Part shown: positions 9,315 to 17,714 of the stretch, piece by piece
Layout of the letters: every line of letters starts with the position of its first letter
How positions within the stretch are numbered: the first letter of the stretch is position 1
Translations under genes and position numbers: made by a program
The notes under the pieces: model-generated
Seen by the model: the letters and a program-made list of their open reading frames with translations, nothing else
Told to the model about the DNA's origin: nothing
The model's database searches: none
Assembly: GCA_942492815.1 (NCBI GenBank)
Contig: OW818658.1
Location: 434,001-498,000 of the forward strand
Reading direction: 5' to 3'
DNA: 64,000 nt
Source of the DNA: JAEUWI01 sp942492815
Lineage (GTDB): Bacteria > Hydrogenedentota > Hydrogenedentia > Hydrogenedentales > JAEUWI01

Positions 9315-9941
9315 CTACTCGGCGCTGGCGGGAATATGTGCCTGCAACAGGGAGACGATGGAGACTTCCAGCTCGGCGCGGGGCGCCAGCTCATACTCCA
9401 GCAGGTCGGCCAACAGAATGATATCCCCGTCCTTCAAGGCCTGCTCGGCTTCCTGGAGGAACTGGTTCAATTCGGTGTGGATGGACTCGACCGTCTTGCC
9501 GTCCACTTCCAGTCCACCCAGGTCCAGTTCCAGCGCATTGGCCACGAGGGACTCGCGGGATTTGATGTGTCCCCAAATCTCGGCCAGTTCCACGAAGGGA
9601 TCGAAGCCCTCATCCGGTTTCTCGCTCTGGAATACTTCCGCAAGGTTGCGGCACACCTGGGGTAGTTCGGGCAGGAACTCCTCAAGGCCCGAAAGGCACT
9701 CCTCCACCAGAGCGGTGGTGGATTCCGAGCCGATTTCCAGTCGCTTCACTTCGGCCAGGGGCTTGCCCTTCAGCCGCTGGGCGATATTCTCGGGCGATAC
9801 TTCCGCCCCATCTACTTTGACGGAAAGGACGGAACGTTGCTGTCCGCGCAGAAACTCGCTTACGGCGCTCACCGCGCCGAAAACATCCTGAGGGTTGCCT
9901 TGCAGACTGTAGTTGCTGGCTCCGTCTACGATCACGTCCAT
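9315..9941 (-). CDS. Uncharacterised protein in the fliW-csrA operon
   Basis: A 208-residue acidic protein with no signal peptide or membrane segment and no family I recognise. It opens with 'MDVIVDGASNY', contains a 'VDGAEVSPENIAQRL' block and ends in helical, Leu/Glu-rich sequence ('LNQFLQEAEQALKDGD'). It starts 13 bases downstream of csrA's stop and ends two bases before the giant glycosyltransferase gene, so it is co-transcribed with both. The context suggests a flagellar accessory, chaperone-like or glycosylation-related role; this is inference from position only. Confidence 0.6.
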   Translation of the reverse strand: MDVIVDGASNYSLQGNPQDVFGAVSAVSEFLRGQQRSVLSVKVDGAEVSPENIAQRLKGKPLAEVKRLEIGSESTTALVEECLSGLEEFLPELPQVCRNLAEVFQSEKPDEGFDPFVELAEIWGHIKSRESLVANALELDLGGLEVDGKTVESIHTELNQFLQEAEQALKDGDIILLADLLEYELAPRAELEVSIVSLLQAHIPASAE

Positions 9942-9954
9942 GTGTCGAACCTTC

Positions 9955-10176
9955 CTAGCGGGGGATGAGGTTGGATATACCGTCCAGGGGCACGGCCGTC
10001 GCCGCCTGGGCGTTTTCGGCCTGTATAGCGAGATAGACCTCCCGCCGGTGCACGGTCACGCTGCGCGGGGCCACGATGCCGAGCTTCACCTGATTGTCCT
10101 TAAGGTCGAGAACCTTCACCTCGATCTCGTTGCCGATCATGATGCTCTCGTTTTCCTTACGCGTCAGCACGAGCAT
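9955..10176 (-). CDS. csrA: Carbon storage regulator CsrA
   Basis: A 73-residue RNA-binding regulator. The hallmark N-terminus 'MLVLTRKENESIMIGNEIEV' is present, followed by 'VKLGIVAPRSVTVHRREVY', containing the RNA-contacting 'VHRREVY' stretch. CsrA binds GGA motifs in mRNA leaders and typically represses flagellin translation until FliW sequesters it. Its start codon lies inside the end of fliW (20-base overlap), preceded by a strong GGAGGAGG ribosome site at 10183-10190. That site itself contains GGA triplets, so autoregulation by CsrA is possible. Confidence 0.95.
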   Translation of the reverse strand: MLVLTRKENESIMIGNEIEVKVLDLKDNQVKLGIVAPRSVTVHRREVYLAIQAENAQAATAVPLDGISNLIPR

Positions 10177-10633
10177 GGCGAACCTCCTCCGGCTTGGCCG
10201 CCGCTTCCCGCGCTTTTGCCAGGAAAAACTGAATCGGGTAATCGCTTTTTTCCAGGACGGTCTGCTTGCCCAGGCGCTGCCGGGGGTTGACCAATATAGG
10301 GGCCTTCAAGTTCGTGCGGACTTTGGAGACGTCTTCTGAGACGACGAGGATGGTGTAGATTTCGAGCTCGGCCACGGCGGAGACCGCCAGCTCCGAGAGC
10401 TCGTGCTGCCCCAGTTGGACTTTGTAATCGGGCACCACATCTTTGGGATTCATCAGGAGAAAGGCGAGTTCGCCCGATTCCGTGGATTGAAGCCACGTCA
10501 CGGCGCTGTCCGCCGGCCCCGGCAAGAGCACGAAACGGCGATACTCCTGAAATCCAATGATGGGCTGGGTAAACGTGACGACGGATCCGTCCGGCACGTC
10601 AATATCCCCAAACCGTGATGTTCTCAACTGCAT
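10157..10633 (-). CDS. fliW: Flagellar assembly factor FliW
   Basis: A 158-residue protein. The frame is open to 10783, but the ATG at 10633 gives the family N-terminus ('MQLRTSRFGDIDVPDGSVVT'), with the conserved 'FTQPIIGFQEYRRFVLLP' block and 'SDYPIQFFL' near the C-terminus. FliW binds CsrA and flagellin in a partner-switch that matches flagellin synthesis to export. The 3' end overlaps csrA by 20 bases, the usual fliW-csrA order. No flagellin or other structural flagellar gene lies in the window, so the rest of the system must be elsewhere. Confidence 0.93.
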   Translation of the reverse strand: MQLRTSRFGDIDVPDGSVVTFTQPIIGFQEYRRFVLLPGPADSAVTWLQSTESGELAFLLMNPKDVVPDYKVQLGQHELSELAVSAVAELEIYTILVVSEDVSKVRTNLKAPILVNPRQRLGKQTVLEKSDYPIQFFLAKAREAAAKPEEVRHARADA

Positions 10634-10773
10634 CTGTTCACTCCGCAATCCCTGCTTTGAGCACGGGTCACAGTATGCACCAAGGTGCGGCGGGCGCGCA
10701 AGCGGAAAGAGCGAAAAATGCAATAGCGCGTCAATGGTTAAGAGTCTTGCCAAAGACTTGAGCAATCGGAGAA

Positions 10774-10816
10774 ATCGGTCCAATCAGATCGGTCTGATCC
10801 GTCGGATCGGTCCGAT
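10774..10816. repeat. ATCGGTC/GATCCG word repeat
   Basis: Between fliW and the next - strand gene lies a short array of 'ATCGGTC' and 'GATCCG' words in both orientations, able to fold into a hairpin. It is a different vocabulary from the CACGGA and GGGTCTTATG repeats elsewhere but of the same style. No gene is seen in 10634-10833. Confidence 0.55.
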
Positions 10817-10833
10817 GCGCGGCCATCCACTTT

Positions 10834-11214
10834 TCAGGGGCAACCCCCGCAGCGGTTCCGAAGCCACTGGGCACCATGGTAAGTGGCCTGGGCCACAGCC
10901 CCCATCAGCCCGAGGCGATCCACGATCCAGCCGTACTTCTCGAAAGGGGGATAGGCTGTGAGGATGGCCGACCAAGCCTCCTGATCCTCCCGAAGCTCGC
11001 CTGCTTGAATCGTACGCAGCCGCGCCGGCGGTGCCTGGCGCTCTTCTTCCGAAAAGTAGTCCGCAGCCTCATTCGTCGCCGCATAGTCGGTCCACGGAAT
11101 GAACTCGAGCCGTCCCTCGGATCGCGTGCGACCATATTCAGCCAAGCGGCGGCAGAGTCCGCAGTTGTCATCAAAAAGCACCTGGAGGGGCACCGCCACC
11201 GGGACATCACTCAC
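10834..11214 (-). CDS. DCC-family (DUF393) thiol-disulfide oxidoreductase-like protein
   Basis: A 126-residue protein. The signature 'FDDNCGLCRRL' (Cys18, Cys21) is the D-x-x-C-x-x-C motif of the DCC/DUF393 family, thought to be thioredoxin-like redox proteins. It starts with GTG at 11214, which overlaps the stop of the upstream META lipoprotein gene by four bases (GTGA), so the pair is translationally coupled. Later conserved features include 'LEFIPWTDY' and 'LRTIQAGELREDQEAWSAIL'. Substrate unknown. Confidence 0.8.
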   Translation of the reverse strand: MSDVPVAVPLQVLFDDNCGLCRRLAEYGRTRSEGRLEFIPWTDYAATNEAADYFSEEERQAPPARLRTIQAGELREDQEAWSAILTAYPPFEKYGWIVDRLGLMGAVAQATYHGAQWLRNRCGGCP

Positions 11215-12056
11215 GGCTTGGGAGCCGCATTGGCCTTAAACGTGGCCACGGAAGGCGGATCGGCCAGAGGTGGCTCCGCTTCGGAAAAGATCTCCTGCAC
11301 ACCGTTGGTACAGAGCCAGATCTGGAGCTTGTCGTTCACCGGATCGGCCAGGAACACGGCCATGTCGACCCCACCCTGGTGGGGCTTGTTGCCCGTGACG
11401 AAGAGCAGGCCGTTTTCCTCAGTCAGGGGGCCCTGTACGCGCATGTTTTCCACGAAAGCCTGGTGCTTTTCTCCCAACAGGGCGTGGAGGCGTTGGGCCA
11501 GGAGCGGGTGGTTCCACAGCCCGGTGTCGCGAGGGTACTGGCCCAGGTGCAGGCGAAGTTGGGCCAGCGAAGGCGCGTCCTTTTCTTCCGGCGCTTTCTT
11601 CGAAAAGCGCAGAGATTCCTCCGTGCCGTAGCGCAGGATCAGGTCGCCATTCTCAAAGCCATAGGTTTTTGCGCCGCTCAGGGCCTGGGCCACAGCACTT
11701 TCCTGGGCACCGAGCCCCTCGGGCGTCGGGCACAGGCGCTTTGTCATGGCGAGGCGGCCGAGGGTGATCTTTTCCCCCGACAGGGCATAGCTCCCCGTGT
11801 AGCGGTTGCAGCCCGCAAGGCCGGAAAACTGAAGGGAGCTGGCGTTCAGCAACAGGTTGGCCTCCGTGCCCGGAATCAGGGCCGTGGGTGCCGCAGTCGG
11901 GCCATAGGAAAGGAGGTGCCAGGTAACGCCGGTCAGGGTGTCCACCGGTTGTTGGGTTGGCCGCGCGAGGGGGATGGGGATGGGCTCCGAGGCGCACCCC
12001 GCAACGAAAGGGGCCAGCACCGCGATACAGGTCCATGCCACTTGATGCTTAAACAC
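11211..12056 (-). CDS. META-domain lipoprotein
   Basis: A 281-residue protein with a lipoprotein signal peptide ending in 'FVAGC' (Cys21). Residues about 38-150 form a META/HslJ domain: 'LTGVTWHLLSYG', 'LQFSGLAGCNRYTGSYAL' and 'TKRLCPTPEG' are typical. The C-terminal 130 residues form a second domain ('ENGLLFVTGNKPHQGGVDMA') that I do not recognise. META-domain lipoproteins are tied to heat or stress resistance and outer-membrane functions in other bacteria. Coupled to the downstream DCC oxidoreductase gene. Confidence 0.8.
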   Translation of the reverse strand: MFKHQVAWTCIAVLAPFVAGCASEPIPIPLARPTQQPVDTLTGVTWHLLSYGPTAAPTALIPGTEANLLLNASSLQFSGLAGCNRYTGSYALSGEKITLGRLAMTKRLCPTPEGLGAQESAVAQALSGAKTYGFENGDLILRYGTEESLRFSKKAPEEKDAPSLAQLRLHLGQYPRDTGLWNHPLLAQRLHALLGEKHQAFVENMRVQGPLTEENGLLFVTGNKPHQGGVDMAVFLADPVNDKLQIWLCTNGVQEIFSEAEPPLADPPSVATFKANAAPKP

Positions 12057-12194
12057 GTCAAATCTCCAGGAAGCGGCCGAAGCCGTTCAGGCAAAGAAAA
12101 ACGGGCAGCAGGCATCGCGCCAACACTGCCCGTAGAACTGACACTACAACATTACAACTGCCAGACGTATATCGCCCCCGGTTCCTCGGGGTAA

Positions 12195-12548
12195 CTAATA
12201 GCTGATGTCGGTGGTCTTTATTTTTTTCACGCCATCAAGCTCGAGCGTCTCCACGCCCTTCTCTTCTTCAGCCGGCACTTCCACCAGCACATCGTTCTTG
12301 GCGCTGTCGTCCAGCGCCGGGACTTCGCGATCGCGTCTGGAGGGGCGCTCCAGCCGGACACCGGATTCAATGTTCATCTGGCCATCGGCCGCGACCACAT
12401 AGGGATCCAGACTGCCGTCCGCCTTTTCCCGAGCATGCTCGGGCGTATTTATGGCGGGCAACAGAATGGCCGCCAGGACCACCGTGATGGCCAGTACAAC
12501 CAGTAATTCCGCCAGGCTGAGTCCTGACTCTCTTGCTTGTTTCCACAT
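12195..12548 (-). CDS. Short type IV/type II pseudopilin-like protein
   Basis: A 117-residue protein starting at the ATG at 12548, preceded in - sense by GAGGAAAGAA. The N-terminus 'ESGLSLAELLVVLAITVVLA' is a type III prepilin signal: cleavage after Gly, then a hydrophobic helix with Glu at +5. The remaining 80 residues are short, charged and acidic ('VPAEEEKGVETLELDGVKKI'), with no recognisable globular domain. It may be a minor pseudopilin. No secretin, ATPase or prepilin peptidase gene is nearby. Confidence 0.7.
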   Translation of the reverse strand: MWKQARESGLSLAELLVVLAITVVLAAILLPAINTPEHAREKADGSLDPYVVAADGQMNIESGVRLERPSRRDREVPALDDSAKNDVLVEVPAEEEKGVETLELDGVKKIKTTDISY

Positions 12549-12939
12549 GTTTCTTTCCTCGCTTCTGCCGCGAAATGGATATTCGGCCGCGCCGTTCTGT
12601 TTGGGGCGGGTGCCCGATTCCTCCCCCCCAACGGTGAGGACTTCAAGCACCAGCACACAACGCCTGCAGCTTTATAGACGCGTTTCGGCTTCCGTTATTC
12701 AATTAAATTTTGAAGACCCCGACCGAGCTGCGACCTGGGCCGAATCACCCAAGCCGCACCACAGGAAGTATACACTATCTATACATTTTACAACAGAAAA
12801 GTTTCATTTGGACGGCCGGAATAATGGTTTTTATTAGTTTGTGGGCGGAAAATCCGCGATTTCGCACTAGAAATCTGGTCGAGGCCGTATTCCCGCAAAA
12901 AAATAGGTCGAGAACTCGCCATCCTGTCTGGGTATAGAC

Positions 12940-14646
12940 CTACCGGTAGTACTGCATCCGTAGCGACAGTGGTACCCAGATCAATGGCGCGAAGCAGGCC
13001 GCGATCCACCAGAACACGGTGTCGAGTTCGGTCAGCGGTCCCATCTGGAAGCCGGCGAGGTACAGCGCAAGGAACGCCACCGAAAACAGCGCGTGACCGG
13101 CCAGGGTGGTCATCGCACGGACTCTTGAAATCAGGCCGATCCGCCGTGCGAAGAGCAAAGCCCCAAACAACAGAAATAGCGGCAGGAGCAGGCTCACCTG
13201 TTCGTCGGGACGCAGGGTGAACGGCGATTCCACGTGTATGTAGCGCCGGATTAGCTCGAAGTACGCCGGGGCCAAGGCCAGCAGGGCCAGGCTCAGTTCC
13301 CAGGGAATCGGAATCCCGCGCGCGCGAAGCCCGCGCCACGCGGCGTAGAGTAACAGGGCAACGACGGTGCAAGAGACCGCAGCCACGAGGAATTCATTGA
13401 CTCCCAGGCCCAGGGCCAGGGATATGGGGGCCGTGAGGCAGAAGGCGAGAATCGACCCCGCCATGAACGCGAGGAGATAGATCGGCGCAGAGGTCAAGCC
13501 GATCCAGAGAAGCCCGGCCATATAGATCGAAAGCACCGCAACTCCGCCGAGCACTTCCGAGCCCATGCGCACCTGCCCAAACAGAATGGCGAGCAAACAC
13601 AGCAGGAGCATCACGCAGGCGCTCAGCAGGGTGCCACCGAGGCTGGCAAACAGTGCGGCCAGGAGCTTTCCATTCACCAGGGCGGCTTCGCCGCGCGGCT
13701 GGGCCAGGAGGAAGCGGCGCTCGGAAGGAGAAACCCGCAGCAGGAAATAGCTGCAGGACGATGCCGCCGCCAACGCGATGCCGTACACACTCAAAAGGGC
13801 CAAATCTTCGTTTACGCCCCACAGGGCAAGCAGCGTCAGCACGCCGCTGGCCGGAACGACCACGCGTACCGTCCATACCGTGACGCGCCGCCATTCGTAC
13901 CAGGTATGAGCCCACGCGGGCGAAGTGAAGTCCCATTGGAACCGTATGGGTTGCGGCAGGCGCACGGAAATGGTCCGATTTTCATAGGTTAGGAAGGTTT
14001 TGCACCTTTCCCCCACGCCATGGCGCGCCGCAGGCCCCCAAGCCAGAGCGAGGCCCCAGCCAAGCGCGGTGGAGGCTGAGGCGGCCACCGCAGAAGCCCC
14101 GGATTCAGAAAGGTCCAAGAATTCCTGCAGCGCGTATACCGTCCCCAGGACCGCCCCCAGCCATAAACCGCCCGCTCCAACCGCCGTCCAGGCGCTCGCG
14201 ATCGTCGCGAGCAGCACCAGGGCCTGAGAGACCGCCACCATCGCGAGGAAGAGCAGCACGGCCAACGCCGACGGGCGTGCCTGATCCAGCAGCATCCAGT
14301 GATACAGCGCGATCAACGTCCCCAGCAGGATCGCGATGGCGGACTTATAGAGCAACTGGCTCGCCACCAGCGGCAACGTCCGGCAGGGCAGGGCAAAGAG
14401 ACGCCCAGGAAAGTACAGGGAGACGTCGCGCATGCGCTGGTCGACGAAGAGCATCCCGATCAGCGTAAAGCCGATGGCCCACGCGAACTTGTCCAGCGGG
14501 AAGGTATCTCCATGGAACTGCGCCAGCAGCCAGGGGCGATAAAGCGCGACGGCGGCGATGAGCATCGCCAAGAAAGCGCAGGTTCCAACAATCCAGAGGC
14601 GGCTCTGCCGCCACTGTTCCCAAAGCAGGCCTTGCATCGTGTGCAT
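12940..14646 (-). CDS. Large polytopic membrane protein, ABC-2 permease-like (copy 1)
   Basis: A 568-residue protein with about a dozen hydrophobic segments arranged as two halves separated by a hydrophilic centre that carries 'AHTWYEWRRVTVWTVRVVV'. The same 'W-x-E-W-R-R' element is in the 649-residue permease at 17715-19664, so these are paralogues. The gene is the distal member of a - strand cluster headed by a GntR regulator and an ABC ATPase, which points to the membrane part of one or more exporters. Substrate unknown. GGAG precedes the start. Confidence 0.7.
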   Translation of the reverse strand: MHTMQGLLWEQWRQSRLWIVGTCAFLAMLIAAVALYRPWLLAQFHGDTFPLDKFAWAIGFTLIGMLFVDQRMRDVSLYFPGRLFALPCRTLPLVASQLLYKSAIAILLGTLIALYHWMLLDQARPSALAVLLFLAMVAVSQALVLLATIASAWTAVGAGGLWLGAVLGTVYALQEFLDLSESGASAVAASASTALGWGLALAWGPAARHGVGERCKTFLTYENRTISVRLPQPIRFQWDFTSPAWAHTWYEWRRVTVWTVRVVVPASGVLTLLALWGVNEDLALLSVYGIALAAASSCSYFLLRVSPSERRFLLAQPRGEAALVNGKLLAALFASLGGTLLSACVMLLLCLLAILFGQVRMGSEVLGGVAVLSIYMAGLLWIGLTSAPIYLLAFMAGSILAFCLTAPISLALGLGVNEFLVAAVSCTVVALLLYAAWRGLRARGIPIPWELSLALLALAPAYFELIRRYIHVESPFTLRPDEQVSLLLPLFLLFGALLFARRIGLISRVRAMTTLAGHALFSVAFLALYLAGFQMGPLTELDTVFWWIAACFAPLIWVPLSLRMQYYR

Positions 14647-14690
14647 GGGGTGATCTCCGTGGTCAGGGCTGGTGTTTCGGGTCAGGGGAA

Positions 14691-14737
14691 ATGGGTCTTA
14701 TGGGTCGTGCAGATTCAGTTGGTCCCTTAAGACCCAT
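14691..14737. repeat. GGGTCTTATGGGTC inverted repeat
   Basis: Arms 'ATGGGTCTTA' (14691-14700) and 'TAAGACCCAT' (14728-14737) are exact reverse complements around a 27-base loop and sit between two permease genes. The same words form the larger hairpin at 21674-21819. Possibly an mRNA stability or partial termination element within the cluster. Confidence 0.65.
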
Positions 14738-14751
14738 CATGCGAGCAGCAA

Positions 14752-16473
14752 TCATCGCAGATTCTCCCATATTTCACGTTCATTTTCGGCCGCAGGCTCT
14801 GGCGCGCGCCTGCCCTGCGCTCTCGCAAACTCGACGCCATGGGGGATCCACAATATCGGAAGAAACAGGGGGGCCACCACGCCTAAACCCAAAAACAGAT
14901 CTACAGCATTATTTTGCGTGGAGGGTGGGCCAAACTGGCTGACTGCCGTTACCGCAGCTACGAGGCAAAACACCAGCAAGGCCCCGATGCGGAAGGCCGT
15001 CGTCTGGGGCGTTCGATGAGTCGCGGCGTTGTATCGAAGCAGCGTGAGAACGATTGCCCCGCCCAGGATTTCACGTGCGGTCCACATTGCCGCCGAATCT
15101 GGGCTTGACGCGTTTACAACCCAGAGTCCGACCGTGCAGACGACGACGGGGAGCAATGTGAGTGCAACGTTGCGGGGGGATCTGGTGCCTTCGATCACGT
15201 CGCGTCCGACAACCGTTCCAACCAGTGCAACGATGGCAAGGAGTTGGATCTGGGGCGGAAAATGTGTTTCGCCGAGCATCAGAAATGTGCATCCGACTAC
15301 AAGGAGCGGGGCTAAAGATAGGCCCGCCCAGATGACCCAGAGCAGCCAGAACGCATCCATGGGGCTTACCCCACCGGAGCCATTAATGGAGACCAGCTCA
15401 AAAGCATACACCGGAAAACTGGCGGCGTAGAGAAAAGCGATGCAGACCGTGATAAGTCGGAGGTGATTTAGGGTCGCAGTCCAGACGGACACCGGGAGAT
15501 GGTGGACCGCGCCGGTGCGCTCCAGGTAGCGAATGTTCATGAAATACACGAAGCCCGCAGCGCCGGCGATGTAGGGAGTGACGGTGTATGGCAAGTTCAC
15601 TCCCAAACGGAGAACTAGGAGAAGCAGCAGGGAGAACACAACAACGAGCCATTCGACCGTCTGCGTCGTCAGCGCGGCAACACGCCTCGCAAAGAACCAC
15701 TGGCACGCGGCCCAGGCCGTATCAAAAGGTTCCTGTTCGCGGGGCCATTCTGTGAAGTTTGGTCGATTGGCTGTGATCGGCACAGGTGGTGAATCCGTTT
15801 CACGCCGCCACATGCGGGGTCCCGCCCAGTTGAGCCCCGCTCTAGACAAGAACATAATGAGTGGAATGGTCAGGAGGCACGTTAGGGGTAGCGCCCTTGG
15901 CACGGGAGCACCATCATCTTGAGATAGCGACAACACCAAATAAATCACCAAGAAAGAAATAGAGAGGCCCCCGACCACCAGGGCGATCACGGTCAACCTG
16001 CTGACAACGCTACTCAGGGTGCCTAATACCGGGCGCGCGGCCACCGCCACCCAAAGTGCCGGCACGTAAAGAATGCCAGGTCCAGAGAGTAAGGATGCGG
16101 GAGCCGCGATCGAAGACCCTGTAAGAAAGCAGAGTGAAAGGAAAGTCGCCGACAAGGCGATGAAATACAGGTCAGCCCGCACAAGTTGAGTCCAGAATAC
16201 TGGCAATTGGCCATGCACCCCTTTCCACAGGCCAAGCAGAGATACGCGATCGTTGTCACTGCTGCGGTACGATAATGTGATAAAGAGAAGGAAGTTAGAA
16301 AGGGCTTTCAAGGCGCTTGAGGAATGCCGTGCCGTTTCTGCAGTGATCAGATCAAAGGTTAGAAAGTATCCAATGGCGCCCCAAGCGACGCCCAGACCGA
16401 TCAGCATCACGGCGCTTTGACGGGCAAGCAGCCAGAGGAGTGCCATATGGGGGCTGGGAAAGTAGGCGTTCAT
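14752..16473 (-). CDS. Large polytopic membrane protein, ABC-2 permease-like (copy 2)
   Basis: A 573-residue protein starting at the ATG at 16473 ('MNAYFPSPHMALLWLLARQS'); the longer open frame upstream overlaps the prepilin gene and is rejected. It has about 12 hydrophobic segments in two halves and a hydrophilic centre ('NRPNFTEWPREQEPFDTAWA'), like the other two permeases of the cluster, but lacks a clear 'EWRR' element. The C-terminus is charged. Likely an exporter permease or a permease-derived partner in the same complex; substrate unknown. Confidence 0.65.
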   Translation of the reverse strand: MNAYFPSPHMALLWLLARQSAVMLIGLGVAWGAIGYFLTFDLITAETARHSSSALKALSNFLLFITLSYRSSDNDRVSLLGLWKGVHGQLPVFWTQLVRADLYFIALSATFLSLCFLTGSSIAAPASLLSGPGILYVPALWVAVAARPVLGTLSSVVSRLTVIALVVGGLSISFLVIYLVLSLSQDDGAPVPRALPLTCLLTIPLIMFLSRAGLNWAGPRMWRRETDSPPVPITANRPNFTEWPREQEPFDTAWAACQWFFARRVAALTTQTVEWLVVVFSLLLLLVLRLGVNLPYTVTPYIAGAAGFVYFMNIRYLERTGAVHHLPVSVWTATLNHLRLITVCIAFLYAASFPVYAFELVSINGSGGVSPMDAFWLLWVIWAGLSLAPLLVVGCTFLMLGETHFPPQIQLLAIVALVGTVVGRDVIEGTRSPRNVALTLLPVVVCTVGLWVVNASSPDSAAMWTAREILGGAIVLTLLRYNAATHRTPQTTAFRIGALLVFCLVAAVTAVSQFGPPSTQNNAVDLFLGLGVVAPLFLPILWIPHGVEFARAQGRRAPEPAAENEREIWENLR

Positions 16474-16528
16474 AGGATTCTCGCTTTTCGGTGTAGACTC
16501 GGCATGCGTCGAAAACTGTCGCTGTATC

Positions 16529-17431
16529 TCACGGCCAGTTCTCCATCCCGTCATTCGCGGCGCTCTCCGACACCATCCAGAACTTGCTGCTGGCGGGTTG
16601 GGGGTACTGGGCAAATTCCACGTGACCGTCGAGAAACAGCACATTGGCCCCGGCGACGTGGTTCAGGTTACCCGGCATGGGCCGGCCCTGGTCCGTGCGC
16701 CACGTGTCCCATAGTATGGGCAGCGTGGAGGCCGCCGTAGTGGCCGCCGCCGGGTTGTTGATGTCGGTGATGAGAAAGCGCTCCGCCCCTTCCCGCGTGC
16801 GGATGAGGGTGATCGTCTGGCCCGAGGTCGGCAGTGTCGCCCGGAGATCGCCCATGCGCGACTCCACGTTCAGCGTCGGCGGGTTGCCGTCGAGGCTGTC
16901 GAGGACCTCGCCGAGGTGGTAGGAGTCCACCGGATCGGCAACCCACGCCGGGTCGATCAGGTAACCCCAATAGACATAGCCCAAGTCCGGCGTGTGGGTG
17001 TAGGTGGCCTCATAGATGCAGGGGATGTCCAGCCCCGACGCGGGCCACGTGGAATGGACCGGCTGCTGGAAGGATTCATTCGAGACGTAAGCTTCGGCGG
17101 CGCCGTCGCCCGTGTCCGAAGGGCACTTCGTCAGCAGGAGGTCATTCAGATACTCAGGATAAAGATAGCTCCCGTCAAAACTGCTCCAGCAGCCCCGCAG
17201 CGGGACATAAGGCTTGAAATAGGGCACGCCCCGGGGCGGCAGCAGCCCGCTCGACTCCGCGGCAAACATCTGAAAGCTCAACCCGAGCTGGCGCAGATTG
17301 TTCACACACGTAGCCCGCCGCGCGCTCTCCCGCGCCCGGCTCAACGCGGGCAAGATCAGGGCCGCCAGTATGGCGATGATGCCCACGACAACCAAAAGCT
17401 CGACCAGGGTAAATCCATTGGGACGTTTCAT
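16529..17431 (-). CDS. DUF1559-type prepilin with H-X9-DG motif
   Basis: A 300-residue protein. It begins with a classical type III prepilin signal ('NGFTLVELLVVVGIIAILAA'), continues with the 'RARESARRATCVNNLRQLGL' helix, and ends with 'NHVAGANVLFLDGHVEFAQY', which contains the exact H-X9-DG spacing of this expanded family. DUF1559 proteins are abundant in Planctomycetes, Verrucomicrobia, Lentisphaerae and relatives; their function is largely unknown. A good ribosome site (AGGAGG) lies upstream. Its place between two ABC permease genes is unusual. Confidence 0.9.
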   Translation of the reverse strand: MKRPNGFTLVELLVVVGIIAILAALILPALSRARESARRATCVNNLRQLGLSFQMFAAESSGLLPPRGVPYFKPYVPLRGCWSSFDGSYLYPEYLNDLLLTKCPSDTGDGAAEAYVSNESFQQPVHSTWPASGLDIPCIYEATYTHTPDLGYVYWGYLIDPAWVADPVDSYHLGEVLDSLDGNPPTLNVESRMGDLRATLPTSGQTITLIRTREGAERFLITDINNPAAATTAASTLPILWDTWRTDQGRPMPGNLNHVAGANVLFLDGHVEFAQYPQPASSKFWMVSESAANDGMENWP

Positions 17432-17714
17432 GGTGAAGTCCTCCTGATGGAGTAATGGCAGAATTGCGGCTCGGGGATCAGTGGATTGCAGTCTCGCGAC
17501 GCTACCGTTCGATTGAAGCGGTGATTGACGGACGAGGAGGGATAGCGTTCAGCTCCCATTCCTGATGGAGACTCCGAATTCACGGACGTGCCACACGATT
17601 CGGTACTCCGATTCGTGTGCCCGCTGGGAAGAGTCCTGGTCGCAGGCAAGGGCTGCCTGCGCGAGCGTTTTGACGAAACTCTGCTTGCAGGATAGGTCGG
17701 GTGGTTCGGGGTAA
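17432..17714. repeat. Intergenic 93-bp dispersed repeat, copy A
   Basis: The repeat at 17575-17667 matches 19868-19960 with about four differences in 93 bases. Both begin with a 28-base imperfect palindrome containing 'CACACGATTCGG' and 'CCGATTCGTGTG', then a shared tail rich in GCCTGCGCGAGC. Both copies lie in gaps of the permease cluster, each just upstream of a permease-cluster gene in - sense. No gene is seen in this gap. Confidence 0.8.
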
